A DNA stretch of 64,000 bases, from contig JAHBVF010000003.1 of assembly GCA_019637685.1 (NCBI GenBank), positions 223,206 to 287,205 on the forward strand. The letters are read 5' to 3'. Below are positions 24,707 to 33,439 of the stretch, piece after piece. The stretch's first letter is position 1; each line of letters starts with the position of its first letter. Source of the DNA: Caldilineaceae bacterium. GTDB taxonomy: Bacteria > Chloroflexota > Anaerolineae > Caldilineales > Caldilineaceae. Under the pieces are notes generated by a model that was given only the letters and a program-made list of their open reading frames with translations, made no database searches and was not told where the DNA came from. The position numbers and the translations under genes are program-made.

Positions 24707-27121
24707 CTATGGCGTTCCGCCCCCAAAGCGCACACGCAGATAGCGCACCACCTGTAGAATCTCCTCCTGACTCAGAGTCTCTTTGAAAGCAGGCATCCCC
24801 AAATTCGTAAAGCCCTCGCTCACAAAGACGTAGATATCCTCGTCCGGGTGCAGCGGGATGTGAAAAGGCAGAACCGCGGGCTGGACAGGCAGGGTTGTGG
24901 CCACGGGGCCGTCGCCCATGCCGTGAGGCCCGTGGCATTGCACACAACGGGCCTGAAAAATCTCCGCGCCGGCCAGAAAGACGGCGTCCGGAGTGGGCGT
25001 CGGTGTCGGTGGCGCGGGTGTCGGTGTGGGGCCGGGCGTACCCAACGGCGACACGGCCCTGTCCGCAGCAGTCGGGGTTGGCAGTAGGGAAAGACTGGTT
25101 GACGGAACCGGTGGGGCAACGTCAGGCGAGGCCACGGAAAAGACAGGGCCCGCAGCCGTCTGTGGTTCTTCCTCTGCCCAGCCGCTCACACCCAGGAAGA
25201 GAGACACTACAATGCAGGCGACCCCCACACCGCCCAGGAGGGGCGCGGCGTCCCGGTGGGCCGCGCGAATAGGCCGCCACCAGAGGAAAGGGATTGCCCC
25301 GGCCAACAGAAGGAGAAGCGCGGCCAGCAACGACGGCGACAGGGACGCGGCCGGATTCTCCCACAGGCTGCCCAGAGAAACTGCGCCCGGGGGCGGGGGA
25401 ACGGTCACCGCGAAGCTGGCAGTGGCATCATCCATCCCCCGCCGCCGCACATAGATAGTCACGTCCCACTCGCCGGGTTGACTCACCCACGCGCCTTCGT
25501 CTTCAAAGATGTCGCTGCCCTGCGCGGGCAGGTCTGTTCGGCCCTGGCCCAACTCGGCCTGTTTTGGATTGAAGAAGAGGCGCACCAATTGCACTTCGCC
25601 AATGGGAGAGGTGTCGGAATGATAGAGATGGGTCCAGAAGCGGTTGTTGCCAGGCTGATTGGGTGTAATCTGCAAATGGACCAGCAGATCGCCTGCCTGT
25701 GCGATATTAATATAGGGCAGATTGGGCGTCACCGGCGGCTGGGGCCGGGGCGGGGGCGGGGTCTGTACCAGCATAGCCACAGTTACCAATAGACCCAGCG
25801 TCACTACAGCTTCCATCCCTACCCGCCGTGGCAGCCAGGCAGAACCGCTGGCCCCAGCCGCCCTGGCTACAGACCGGTTGTTGAGAAGGGCCAATCCCAG
25901 GGCCAGGGCAACCAGTGCCAGCTTTGCCAGCAGAACCAGACCGTAGGTGCTGGTCCACAGGGAGGCGAAGGAGGACAACTGCACCAGCGTGCTGAAGATG
26001 CCAGTGGCCGTCAACACAAAGACAGCCGCGGCCGCCAATACGGAAAAACGAGCCACGACCGGCCCCAGGCTGGCGCGAACTTCCCCGTCGCGTCCCCGCT
26101 GTTTCCAGAAGAGGAGCGCCAGGAAGATCAGCCCCCCCATCCAGACTGCCGCGGCCAGCAGATGGACAAAATCGCCCAGAATGGCCCAGCCGCGGCCGGG
26201 CACAGCCGCGGCGTGGCTGGCAAAGGGAAAAGTTGTCAGCATACCCAGCGCGACCAGCCATGCGCCAGCCACAGCCAAATGCCCGCGCGCAGACCGCGGC
26301 TCAACAAATCTGGCCGGGGTTTCAGCGGTGAGTACCAACGCCAAACCGGGAAGAAGTAATAGTTGGCGCAAGAGAATGAGACGGCCGGGGCGGGTGTTTA
26401 CCAGCAATTCCAACAACCGTTCGGGCGCGGCCAGAGCCACGAGTTGGCTGCCTAACTTCAGCCAGCCTCCCACAAAAATGGCTGCCAGGCCAATCAGCGC
26501 CACCAGTCGCCAGAGACGGACCACAGATGCGGCCAGCGCGTCGGTCTGTCGCCGCTGCAACAGAGGCCGCGCCACCCATTCCCGAAAGACAAGCCCCCCG
26601 GCCAGAAGCATCGCGCCCAGCAGGGAAAACCAGCGGGCCGCGGTTTCTATGGGCGCGGGCAGTTCGCCCCGCTCGCCTTCTATCGTCGCGGCTACACCGC
26701 TCGGTCTGCTCCCGTCCGGGTTCAGCAGCGTGATGGGAAAAGAGCCGATCCATTCGTGTCCGTCCACACTGGAAAGGGTAGTCCAGACGACCGTATAAAT
26801 TCCCGGCTGCAGATCCGCCACCGGCAGGCTCATGTGAGTAGGATCGGTCGAGTCCACGCTGGATGGACCGACATTTGGGGTCTCTTCACCGTTGGCGTCG
26901 AGCAGGCGAACGTGGCTGAAGCGACTCTCCAAAGGTTCGGTGAACCACATTTCAATGGAGGGCGGCGCGCTGGTCAAGGCAGCGTTGGCTGCTGGCTCGG
27001 ATCGGGCCAGCAGCGCGTGGGCCTGGGCCGTGGGCTGGGTGGCCGCGGCCAGGCCAAGCAGAGCGATGAACACGGCCAACCACTGGAACCGGGCGGTTGT
27101 CAAAAAGGAAGGAAAGCGCAT
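24707..27121 (-). CDS. CopC-CopD copper-resistance fusion with C-terminal cytochrome c domain
   Basis: An 804-residue envelope protein. After the signal (about 1-35, ending TAQAHALL so that the mature N-terminal His can bind copper) comes a CopC domain to about 130 with the second His in SVDGHEWIGSF. Residues about 155-460 hold roughly eight membrane helices of a CopD permease. Residues about 465-590 form an outer beta domain like FixH/YtkA. Two more helices follow, then a Pro/Thr linker and a cytochrome c domain with the heme motif CVQCH (726-730) and a probable Met ligand in NLGMPAFKE. CopC-CopD imports copper in relatives; the attached heme suggests redox handling of copper. ATG 27121 was chosen; a GTG at 27130 is possible. 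It is the last gene of the copper cluster. Confidence 0.9.
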   Translation of the reverse strand: MRFPSFLTTARFQWLAVFIALLGLAAATQPTAQAHALLARSEPAANAALTSAPPSIEMWFTEPLESRFSHVRLLDANGEETPNVGPSSVDSTDPTHMSLPVADLQPGIYTVVWTTLSSVDGHEWIGSFPITLLNPDGSRPSGVAATIEGERGELPAPIETAARWFSLLGAMLLAGGLVFREWVARPLLQRRQTDALAASVVRLWRLVALIGLAAIFVGGWLKLGSQLVALAAPERLLELLVNTRPGRLILLRQLLLLPGLALVLTAETPARFVEPRSARGHLAVAGAWLVALGMLTTFPFASHAAAVPGRGWAILGDFVHLLAAAVWMGGLIFLALLFWKQRGRDGEVRASLGPVVARFSVLAAAAVFVLTATGIFSTLVQLSSFASLWTSTYGLVLLAKLALVALALGLALLNNRSVARAAGASGSAWLPRRVGMEAVVTLGLLVTVAMLVQTPPPPRPQPPVTPNLPYINIAQAGDLLVHLQITPNQPGNNRFWTHLYHSDTSPIGEVQLVRLFFNPKQAELGQGRTDLPAQGSDIFEDEGAWVSQPGEWDVTIYVRRRGMDDATASFAVTVPPPPGAVSLGSLWENPAASLSPSLLAALLLLLAGAIPFLWWRPIRAAHRDAAPLLGGVGVACIVVSLFLGVSGWAEEEPQTAAGPVFSVASPDVAPPVPSTSLSLLPTPTAADRAVSPLGTPGPTPTPAPPTPTPTPDAVFLAGAEIFQARCVQCHGPHGMGDGPVATTLPVQPAVLPFHIPLHPDEDIYVFVSEGFTNLGMPAFKETLSQEEILQVVRYLRVRFGGGTP

Positions 27122-27130
27122 GGGTATCAC

Positions 27131-27775
27131 TCAGTTGGTCCGACGTTTGCGGGCCAAGACAGCACCCACGGCCATCAGCAGCAGAGGCGAAGCGCCCAGG
27201 CAGGGCAAGCCGCGGCTCGGCGCAGAGGAGGGCGTAGGGCCTGTGTCTGGGGCAAGGGTCGGCTGGGCCGCAGGGGTGTCGACTGGCGGCTGCGTGGCTG
27301 CGGGTGCTTCCGGTACAGATGTTTGTTGTGCGGGTGTTTGTTGCGCGGGTGTTTGTTGCGCGGGCGATTCCTGCGCGGGCGGAGAGGCGTCACCCACTAC
27401 AAACACGAATTCATCCTCTTTGGCGTGGCCGTCGTCCGCGGAGAGAGCACGCCACTCCACCCGATAGGTTCCTTCGGGCAGGTCCCCGGCCAGCGCGACA
27501 GTCAGCAGCCTGCGGTCGTCGTCATCCACAACAGCCTCGCCCACATCCACCCGTGCCCCATCCGGGCCAGTCACGTGCAGAAAGTTTTCCCCCTCTCGGC
27601 GGAAGAGTTCCTGGGTAAACCAGACTTTGACCTGGGTGGGCGGCACAGCCAGCACTTCGTCGGCGGCTGGCTCGGAACGGGCGTAGTCGGCGTGCAGCAG
27701 AACTTTGGCGGTTAGGGGCAGCGCTGCCAGAAGCGTCAACAGCCCCGCCAACAAAACTATCGTTAAAGATCGCAT
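27131..27775 (-). CDS. CopC-domain copper-binding protein with C-terminal anchor
   Basis: A 214-residue exported protein behind GGAGG. Signal peptide 1-27, then a CopC beta-sandwich to about 130 with likely copper ligands His28 (LLHADYARSEP) and His117 (DDGHAKEDEF). A Pro/Ala/Gln linker contains the unit PAQQT three times in a row (138-152, with matching DNA repeats at about 27320-27365). The end is one hydrophobic helix followed by RKRR, like a membrane anchor or sorting tail (GLPCLGASPLLLMAVG). The stop is 9 bp before the chosen start of the CopC-CopD gene, so the two are almost certainly translated from one message. Confidence 0.9.
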   Translation of the reverse strand: MRSLTIVLLAGLLTLLAALPLTAKVLLHADYARSEPAADEVLAVPPTQVKVWFTQELFRREGENFLHVTGPDGARVDVGEAVVDDDDRRLLTVALAGDLPEGTYRVEWRALSADDGHAKEDEFVFVVGDASPPAQESPAQQTPAQQTPAQQTSVPEAPAATQPPVDTPAAQPTLAPDTGPTPSSAPSRGLPCLGASPLLLMAVGAVLARKRRTN

Positions 27776-27875
27776 GGAGAACCTCCATTCAGAGAAGGTG
27801 ACAGGGGCTTGGCCAAGCCCCTGTCACCGCTGGTTCGTACCCTGTGTAAACGTACTCGCCAGGGCGTTTGCTGGT

Positions 27876-29147
27876 CTACTCGCCGCCTTCTTCGGTCACA
27901 GAGAGCCATTCCTGGGCCATCTCAGAGAATTCGTGGGCGTCGTCGTGGGCCTGGCCGGCCAGAGGCGTGGCAGCCGCCACATCGTCATCTGCCAGGGCCA
28001 GGGCCAGGGCAGAAAGAGTGTCGTGGAGCGCGCTGGCATCTTCGGCCAGTTCGTCCGGCCACTGTACGGTTGTCAAGAGACGGGCAAGCGGGGCCACCTC
28101 TCCGCTGTCGCCGGGCAGAATCGCGCCTCCGTCGGTCAGGCGTTCGGCCAGCCCGTGCAGGTCGACAGCGTCCAGCAGATAGAGCGCGGTGTTCACCCGG
28201 TTGGCCTGGTTCGGCGCGCGGTTCAACCCATCCAGCCATTCCTGCGCGTGGTGGGAGAAGTCGTGGGCTTCTTCGTGGGCCTGGGTGGCCAGGGGCGCGG
28301 CCGCGTCCAAATCGTCATCGCCCAGGGCCACAGCGAGCGCGGCCAGTGTAGTGTGCAGGGCAGCCGCGTCCTCCGCCAAACTGTCCGGCCAGTCCACTGT
28401 CGTCAGGACGCGGGCGGCGCGGGCGATTTGTCCGCTGTCGCCCGGCAGAATTGTGCCTTCCTCGTTCAGGCGCACATCCACCCCGTGCAGCCCCGCGCCA
28501 TCCAGGAGATAGATAGCCGTATTGACGGCGTTGGCTTGACCCGTTGCATCAGCCGCTGCCAGGGTCACAGCTTCGGCCAGCCATTCCTGCGCGTGGTGGG
28601 AGAAGTGGTGCGCATCTTCGTGGGCCTGGGTGGCCAGGGGCGCGGCCTCATCCAAATCGTCATCGCCCAGAGCCACAGCGAGCGCGGCCAGGGTGGCGTG
28701 CAGATCAGCGGCATCCGCGGCCAGACTTGCGGGCCAGTCTACTGTCGTCAGAAGCCGGGCCACGCGGGCAATTTGTCCGCTGTCGCCCGGCAGGATTGTG
28801 TCTTCCTCGTTCAGACGCACATCCACCCCGTGCAGCCCTGCCGTGTCCAGCAGATAGACGGCTGTATTGACGGCGTCGGCCTGGGCATAGGATACAACCT
28901 GCGCGGCCGCGCTGAGCTGGGCAACAGTTGTCTCCAGACTTTCCAGCCGGGCCAGAAGTTCGGCCATTGTCGGCTCGGCCGCGCTCTCTGCCACCGCGGC
29001 AGGTTTGGCTTCGGGTTCCGGGGCCGGGGTGGGCGTGGCCGCGCTATTCTGGTCTGACTGGGCCGCGAAGATGGCGGGGTTTTTGGGCGAAAGGGCCAGC
29101 GCTGCCATCAGTAGCAGGACAGCCAGGGCAAAAATTGTTCGTTTCAT
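27876..29147 (-). CDS. Secreted protein of three His/Asp-rich helical repeats in the copper cluster
   Basis: A 423-residue exported protein of no family I recognise. Signal peptide 1-29, Pro/Ala linker to 60, a short coiled coil (MAELLARLESLETTVAQL), then three copies of a unit of about 100 residues at 91-190, 206-305 and 316-415. Each copy has AVNTAxYLLDxAGLHG, TILPGDSGQIARxARLLTT, DWPxSLAxDAAxLHxTL, and a closing helix with clustered histidines: QAHEDAHHFSHHAQEWL in copy 1, QAHEEAHDFSHHAQEWL in copy 2, QAHDDAHEFSEMAQEWL in copy 3. The His/Asp spacing looks like metal ligands on one helix face. Flanked by CopC and PCu(A)C genes, it is a candidate periplasmic or surface copper store. Confidence 0.85.
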   Translation of the reverse strand: MKRTIFALAVLLLMAALALSPKNPAIFAAQSDQNSAATPTPAPEPEAKPAAVAESAAEPTMAELLARLESLETTVAQLSAAAQVVSYAQADAVNTAVYLLDTAGLHGVDVRLNEEDTILPGDSGQIARVARLLTTVDWPASLAADAADLHATLAALAVALGDDDLDEAAPLATQAHEDAHHFSHHAQEWLAEAVTLAAADATGQANAVNTAIYLLDGAGLHGVDVRLNEEGTILPGDSGQIARAARVLTTVDWPDSLAEDAAALHTTLAALAVALGDDDLDAAAPLATQAHEEAHDFSHHAQEWLDGLNRAPNQANRVNTALYLLDAVDLHGLAERLTDGGAILPGDSGEVAPLARLLTTVQWPDELAEDASALHDTLSALALALADDDVAAATPLAGQAHDDAHEFSEMAQEWLSVTEEGGE

Positions 29148-29170
29148 TGAAATTTCTCCACTTCGTTGGA

Positions 29171-29208
29171 CATTGGGTACTCATTATATGCACAATGAGT
29201 ACCCAATG
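29171..29208. repeat. Perfect 15-bp inverted repeat between copper genes
   Basis: Arms 29171-29185 and 29194-29208 are exact complements around ATATGCAC. No T run follows on either strand. It lies between the stop of the PCu(A)C gene and the start of the repeat-protein gene, and could be an operator, an mRNA-processing hairpin or an intergenic repeat. Confidence 0.75.
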
Positions 29209-29227
29209 ATAGTGTCTATGAAGCAGC

Positions 29228-29737
29228 CTAAGGCTGAGCATTCACCGGGACGTCAAGCCCAATCTCGCCTGCCTTGGCAAAAGTGAGGGTGAGGGTGAAT
29301 GTCTGGCCTGGGCGCAGTGCCTGATGCAGATTCATCAGCATTACGTGATGGCCGCCGGGCGCAAAGCTGAGTATAGAATGCGCGGGCACAGCAACGCCGT
29401 CCGCGTGGTGGGTCATCCGTATCACGCCGCCGTCGTTGCTGCTCTCGTGCAGTTCGGTAAAATTCGCAATCCCGGAGGAGGCCGATAGCAGGCGATCGTC
29501 CTCATCGGTTGGGTTAACAATTGTAAAGTAGGCCGCGCCGTTCTGACTTGCGCCCGCTGGCCGACTGCTTGGGTTATCCACCCGTACCGCATCCCCGGTT
29601 ATAGCAACCGAAGGCGGGGGAGCAGCACAGGCCGCAAGCAACAGAGCAAAGCACAAGAGAGCGACCACAGGAGCCAAGTGCGCCCGTACCGCGCGGGAAT
29701 GCCTGGGCAGTTGTCCAGGGGAAGTACTCCGTACCAT
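29228..29737 (-). CDS. PCu(A)C-type copper chaperone lipoprotein
   Basis: A 169-residue lipoprotein with AAAGGTG before the ATG. The signal core ends LLLAAC with Cys37 lipidated. The rest is a PCu(A)C (DUF461) beta domain: AAYFTIVNPTDEDDRLL near 68, TELHESSNDGGVIRM with His97 and Met108, and GGHHVMLMNLHQALRPG with His131 and Met133, close to the family copper motif H-x10-M-x21-H-x-M (one extra residue in the second gap). Relatives deliver Cu(I) to the CuA site of cytochrome oxidase. Here it heads a copper cluster not far from nirK and a bc complex, so its client may be a respiratory enzyme. Confidence 0.93.
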   Translation of the reverse strand: MVRSTSPGQLPRHSRAVRAHLAPVVALLCFALLLAACAAPPPSVAITGDAVRVDNPSSRPAGASQNGAAYFTIVNPTDEDDRLLSASSGIANFTELHESSNDGGVIRMTHHADGVAVPAHSILSFAPGGHHVMLMNLHQALRPGQTFTLTLTFAKAGEIGLDVPVNAQP

Positions 29738-29891
29738 TCCATCACCTTTCTATCGGTGTTTTGTGATAAACGAATCCAGCCGGAAATTCTGCACAGGCTA
29801 CACACCAGCAGTCTTGGCCTGGTATCGCGGCACAACGGACCCACTGGCACGCAGAATTATTCGGCTTGTTTCCTATCCGATTGGATGGCGT

Positions 29892-30374
29892 TCAGGAGAA
29901 GCGCGGTGGAGAGAAGGGCGGTTCGGGCACAGCCTGGGCCGCGCCCAATGGCGAAATGATGCGCTGGGACTGTCGGAAAGACCGATAGAGAAGCCAGTGA
30001 TATCCCACCAGAATCAGGAGCAAAGAGAAGAGGGCAAGGGTAGCGGGCAGGGATTGGCCGGCCACGTCGTCAATCGGAAAAGAGCCAGCCGGATCATCCA
30101 CAAATCCGGGAGAACGATGCTGGCTGTGATCCACAACTGCTGGCCCGGCTGCCAGCGTGTCCGGCTCAATGGCAAAGGGGGGCGCAAAAACAAAATGTGC
30201 GTGTGGGTGGGGATGATCGGCGCGGCCGTTCTGCCCCCAGCAGATAAAAGGGAAGACAAAAATGAGCAGTAGTACATAGCCCCAGACGGCGAAGTCAGAA
30301 ACGCTTGCTGACCGCGCGGCCAACGGACGGGTGGGATTGGCCCTATGCATCAAATGATTGATCAGTTGACTCAT
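29892..30374 (-). CDS. His-rich two-helix membrane protein upstream of the copper cluster
   Basis: A 160-residue protein from ATG 30374 (MSQLINHLMHRANPTRP); the ribosome site is poor. It has one helix near 36-55 (VWGYVLLLIFVFPFICWG), then an outside loop rich in His (RADHPHPHAHF and VVDHSQHRS), and a second helix near 118-135 (ATLALFSLLLILVGYHW). The loop would be suited to metal binding. No family recognised. It is co-directional with the copper genes, 155 bp upstream of the PCu(A)C gene. An overlapping + strand frame at 29763-30272 lacks protein-like features. Confidence 0.6.
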   Translation of the reverse strand: MSQLINHLMHRANPTRPLAARSASVSDFAVWGYVLLLIFVFPFICWGQNGRADHPHPHAHFVFAPPFAIEPDTLAAGPAVVDHSQHRSPGFVDDPAGSFPIDDVAGQSLPATLALFSLLLILVGYHWLLYRSFRQSQRIISPLGAAQAVPEPPFSPPRFS

Positions 30375-30476
30375 GGGCCACAGTCTACGCCAAAAGCGGG
30401 GGAAAATCAAACTGGCCGTGACGATTTTGCCGGGGGAGTAAGAAAGCTGCCCCCCCGGCAAACCTATGCTGTTTTC

Positions 30477-31601
30477 CTATCCCACACGCCACACGCCGTT
30501 GTCCACCTGCTCCATTTGGCCGCTGGCTGCCGAGCGCAGCCCCGCATCCAAAATCGCCATCACCTCCAGATTGAAGTCCAGGTCCAGCGTGGGGTGAAGG
30601 GCCTCGCCCGTGTCCAAGTGGTGGATCACCTCTTCGGCAATGTTGGATCGCCCGGCAGGGAGAGGATCGCCCTGGAAGAGAGTAGTCTGGCCCGCGCCCC
30701 GCTCCAGACGCACGTGGGGTTTATCGCCCTTGCTGTCTATCACCAGTGTACCTGTCGTGCCATAGACAATCGGGCCGGGGGTTACGCCGTGATCCAGCGT
30801 CGTCCACGAACCTTCACAGATTGTGTAGGCGTGGGGGAAACGGACAAGCATCGCCGCGTTATCCTCAGCATCGCCCCAGGGGCTGTCCAGATTGGCCCGC
30901 AACCCCACTACACCCGTTGCCTGATCGCCCACAAACCAACGGGAAATTTTGGAGCCGTAGCAGCAATAGTCCAACATTGCGCCGCCGCCCGCGTCGGCCT
31001 GATGCCACCAGGTGGTGCCCCGTACAGTGCCGCTCAGGGGTTCGCTCTGGTTGACCACACCGGGATGGCGCACACCCGGCCCCAGGGGTCCTGTGTGGCC
31101 GCCCCGCCATTTGACCTGTAGCACCCGGCCAATCTCACCGGCGTCGATGAGTGCTTTGGCCTTGTGTATCTCAGGTGACCAGGTGGTGGGCCAATTGATA
31201 ATCATCAGTGTATTTGCGGCCCTGGCCGCGCGGGCCATGCGCAGCCCTTCGTGGAGGCTGGCTGCCATCGGCTTTTCCGCCACTACATGCACACCCGCGG
31301 CGGCACAGGCCTCGGCCACATCGCCGTGCTGGGCGTTCTCTGCACAGGTGATGACAATGTCGAACTCTTCCTTTTCCAACATTTCCCGGTAATCGTCGTA
31401 TAGTTTGGGCAGACCGATTTTATCGACCGCGTTTTGCATATTCCATTTACGGGTGGAGCGGACATCGCCCAAATCCGGGCGGACGGGCACTGTGTCCGCG
31501 CCCGCCACCAGGACGCTCTGGGGGTGGGCGGCAAACTGGGCCAGGAGGCTGTTGATGTGCATGTGGGCAAAGCCGATGACACCGATGCGGTAGGTAGACA
31601 T
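30477..31601 (-). CDS. Gfo/Idh/MocA family oxidoreductase
   Basis: A 374-residue dehydrogenase with AAAGGAG before the ATG. The Rossmann start is RIGVIGFAHMHINSLLAQF, a variant with HMH in place of the second glycine pair, seen in a subgroup of the family. The Lys-Pro signature is HVVAEKPMAASLHEG near 133. The C-terminal domain contains QADAGGGAMLDYCCYGSKIS with a Tyr-Cys pair where an active His often stands, and WTTLDHGVTPGPIVYGTTG. Substrate probably a sugar derivative, unknown. It stands alone between the copper cluster and a thioesterase gene on the other strand. Confidence 0.9.
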   Translation of the reverse strand: MSTYRIGVIGFAHMHINSLLAQFAAHPQSVLVAGADTVPVRPDLGDVRSTRKWNMQNAVDKIGLPKLYDDYREMLEKEEFDIVITCAENAQHGDVAEACAAAGVHVVAEKPMAASLHEGLRMARAARAANTLMIINWPTTWSPEIHKAKALIDAGEIGRVLQVKWRGGHTGPLGPGVRHPGVVNQSEPLSGTVRGTTWWHQADAGGGAMLDYCCYGSKISRWFVGDQATGVVGLRANLDSPWGDAEDNAAMLVRFPHAYTICEGSWTTLDHGVTPGPIVYGTTGTLVIDSKGDKPHVRLERGAGQTTLFQGDPLPAGRSNIAEEVIHHLDTGEALHPTLDLDFNLEVMAILDAGLRSAASGQMEQVDNGVWRVG

Positions 31602-31738
31602 AAAAAGCTCCTTTGAAGTCAGAATGGGGTGTGGAATGGTAAGTATGAAATTGACCTTCAGGGTTTGCCTACGAGCAACCTTTCCCTTATGATAGCAGAG
31701 AAGTCATACATCATCCACTTCCCCAAATTGGTGCAAAA

Positions 31739-32137
31739 ATGGCTCTTGCCCCTGGCCTCACTGGCGAAGCATCCGCAACCGTTGACAATACCAACACCGC
31801 AGCCTCTCTGGGCAGTGGGCTTGTCCCGGTCTTTGGTACGCCCGCGCTGATCGCTCTGTTGGAACTGGCCGCGGTCCACGCGGTGATGGCACATCTGCCC
31901 CCCGGCTCAACTTCCGTGGGAACCCATGTGGATGTGCGCCATCTGGCCGCGACACCGACGGGGATGGGCGTGCGCGCCAACGCCACCCTGACAGCCGTGG
32001 ACGGACGGCAGCTACATTTTGTGGTGGAGGCTTTCGACGAAGTGGAAAAGGTGGGCGAGGGAACCCACATACGGATGATTGTGGAGAGGGAGCGCTTTGT
32101 ACAGAAGGCTGTGGAGAAGGCAAACCGTGCGACGTGA
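31739..32137 (+). CDS. FlK-like hotdog-fold acyl-CoA thioesterase
   Basis: A 132-residue protein of the fluoroacetyl-CoA thioesterase (FlK)-like hotdog family. Signature text: VFGTPALIALLELAAVHAV (Thr and Glu matching the catalytic Thr and Glu of FlK) and TSVGTHVDVRHLAATPTGM with the conserved His. The family cleaves short acyl-CoA esters; the natural substrate here is unknown. The start at 31739 has no strong ribosome site. It converges with nirK, 54 bp apart. Confidence 0.85.
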   Translation: MALAPGLTGEASATVDNTNTAASLGSGLVPVFGTPALIALLELAAVHAVMAHLPPGSTSVGTHVDVRHLAATPTGMGVRANATLTAVDGRQLHFVVEAFDEVEKVGEGTHIRMIVERERFVQKAVEKANRAT

Positions 32138-32191
32138 AACGGGGGGGATGCAGGTTCCACGCCGCAGTGCTATGTCATTCTCGTCCTATTG

Positions 32192-33439
32192 CTAGGTCGG
32201 CTCACCGGGCAAAGTTGGGTTGAAGATGTCGGGCTGTTCGGGACCTTCCACCTCAATAATGCCAAGCATACCTTTGCTGACAACACGGGTGATGGCGTGA
32301 TCCACCAGTTTGACCTGGCCGGGCACGGGGAATTCCATTTCAAAGACGCCACAGCTGCCCGGCGGCACGGACATCGTCTGCACAAAGAGTTCCGGCGCGC
32401 TCATCAACGCTCCCTCGCGCCAGGCTTTGGACCAAACATTGCCGATGGGGTGGAAGTTGCAGGCCAAATTGGGGCCGCCACAGACAAAGAAAATCCGGGC
32501 CGTCTCGCCCACTTTGACTTTCATCGCGCCCCGGCGGTCAGGCGTCAGCGCGTATTTCTCGCCATTCAGCAACACATACGTGGCGTTTTCCTGCCGCATG
32601 GCGGCAAAGCCAAAGTTATGATGGCCTTTGGTTCCCACGGGCAAATCCGTGTAGATTTCGTTCTGTCCCACATAAAATTCGTGATCGACCGGTGTCAGGC
32701 CGTCCGGCGGCTCGACCACAATCATCCCGTACATACCCGAACTGATGTGGTAGTCCAGAATCGGCACCGCACAGTGATAGAGAAACGCGCCGGGATACCT
32801 GGCCTGAAAGATCATTCCATTGGACTGGCCGGGCGAGACATCCGTGGCCTCTGCGCCGCCGCCTGGGCCGTAGACCGAGTGGAAATCGATATTGTGGGGC
32901 ATAATATCGCTCTCTCGACTGATTAGAGTGAACTCCACCGTATCGCCCTGGCGCACACGAATCATCGGGCCGGGAACCTGACCGCCAAAGGTCATATAGC
33001 TGAATGTGACACCTGGCTCGATCTCGGCGATCACTTCCACAGTTTCCAACTCGATTTTATGCCGTTTTGGTTCTTTCCAATCCACTGGGCCAGGGATATT
33101 TGTGGGATCCGCGGCCACCCGATCGGCGGTCACCGGCCGGGCAGGTTGGGGCGTGGGAGTGGCGGCAGGCGCGGCCGCGGCCACAGATGCAGGCGTTGGC
33201 GTTGGAATGGCCGTCGGTGGGGCTTTCGTTGACACTGCCATGGATGGGACGAGAGTGGCTGTCGGGTCAGCAGCAGCGCTGGAGGCTGACGAGCAGGCCG
33301 TCAGGACAGTGCCGCCGATCACCAACGCGCCGGCACCGCGCAAAAAGCTGCGACGTGTCACAGCCGCGGATTCGGCAGCGGGTGTGTTGTGGTTGTGCCT
33401 CAGAAGAGGTGCGGATTCGTGCTGCAGGGAGTCGTTCAC
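32192..33439 (-). CDS. nirK: Copper-containing nitrite reductase (NirK/AniA), Tat lipoprotein
   Basis: A 415-residue protein if started at GTG 33439, which has GGAG 8 bases upstream; the open frame extends 38 codons further without a ribosome site. The signal is twin-arginine (RRSFLRG at 29-35) ending in LTAC, so it is probably a Tat-exported lipoprotein with a Pro/Thr/Ala linker to about 110. Two cupredoxin domains follow. Type 1 copper ligands: His182, Cys223, His231, Met236. Type 2 ligands: His187, His222, His381. Catalytic pair: Asp185 in PHNIDFHS and His330 in NFHPIG. The full set supports reduction of nitrite to NO. No other nitrogen gene is near. Confidence 0.93.
   Translation of the reverse strand: MNDSLQHESAPLLRHNHNTPAAESAAVTRRSFLRGAGALVIGGTVLTACSSASSAAADPTATLVPSMAVSTKAPPTAIPTPTPASVAAAAPAATPTPQPARPVTADRVAADPTNIPGPVDWKEPKRHKIELETVEVIAEIEPGVTFSYMTFGGQVPGPMIRVRQGDTVEFTLISRESDIMPHNIDFHSVYGPGGGAEATDVSPGQSNGMIFQARYPGAFLYHCAVPILDYHISSGMYGMIVVEPPDGLTPVDHEFYVGQNEIYTDLPVGTKGHHNFGFAAMRQENATYVLLNGEKYALTPDRRGAMKVKVGETARIFFVCGGPNLACNFHPIGNVWSKAWREGALMSAPELFVQTMSVPPGSCGVFEMEFPVPGQVKLVDHAITRVVSKGMLGIIEVEGPEQPDIFNPTLPGEPT

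Noticed and set aside
27320..27365. 15-bp tandem repeats taken as a possible repeat array
   Set aside because: They encode PAQQT units in the linker of a CopC protein and keep the frame.
27876..29147. Three similar DNA blocks of about 300 bp taken as a CRISPR-like or satellite array
   Set aside because: The period is about 330-345 bp and the frame stays open; they are protein domain duplications, not short direct repeats with spacers.
29763..30272. + strand frame of 169 codons upstream of the copper cluster
   Set aside because: The minus strand reads a two-helix His-rich membrane protein here, while the + frame is basic, low in hydrophobic segments and lacks a ribosome site.
30429..30461. 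GCCGGGGG/CCCCCGGC hairpin between the dehydrogenase and the His-rich membrane gene as a terminator
   Set aside because: No T run follows the stem in the direction of either gene; the arms are short and G-rich.
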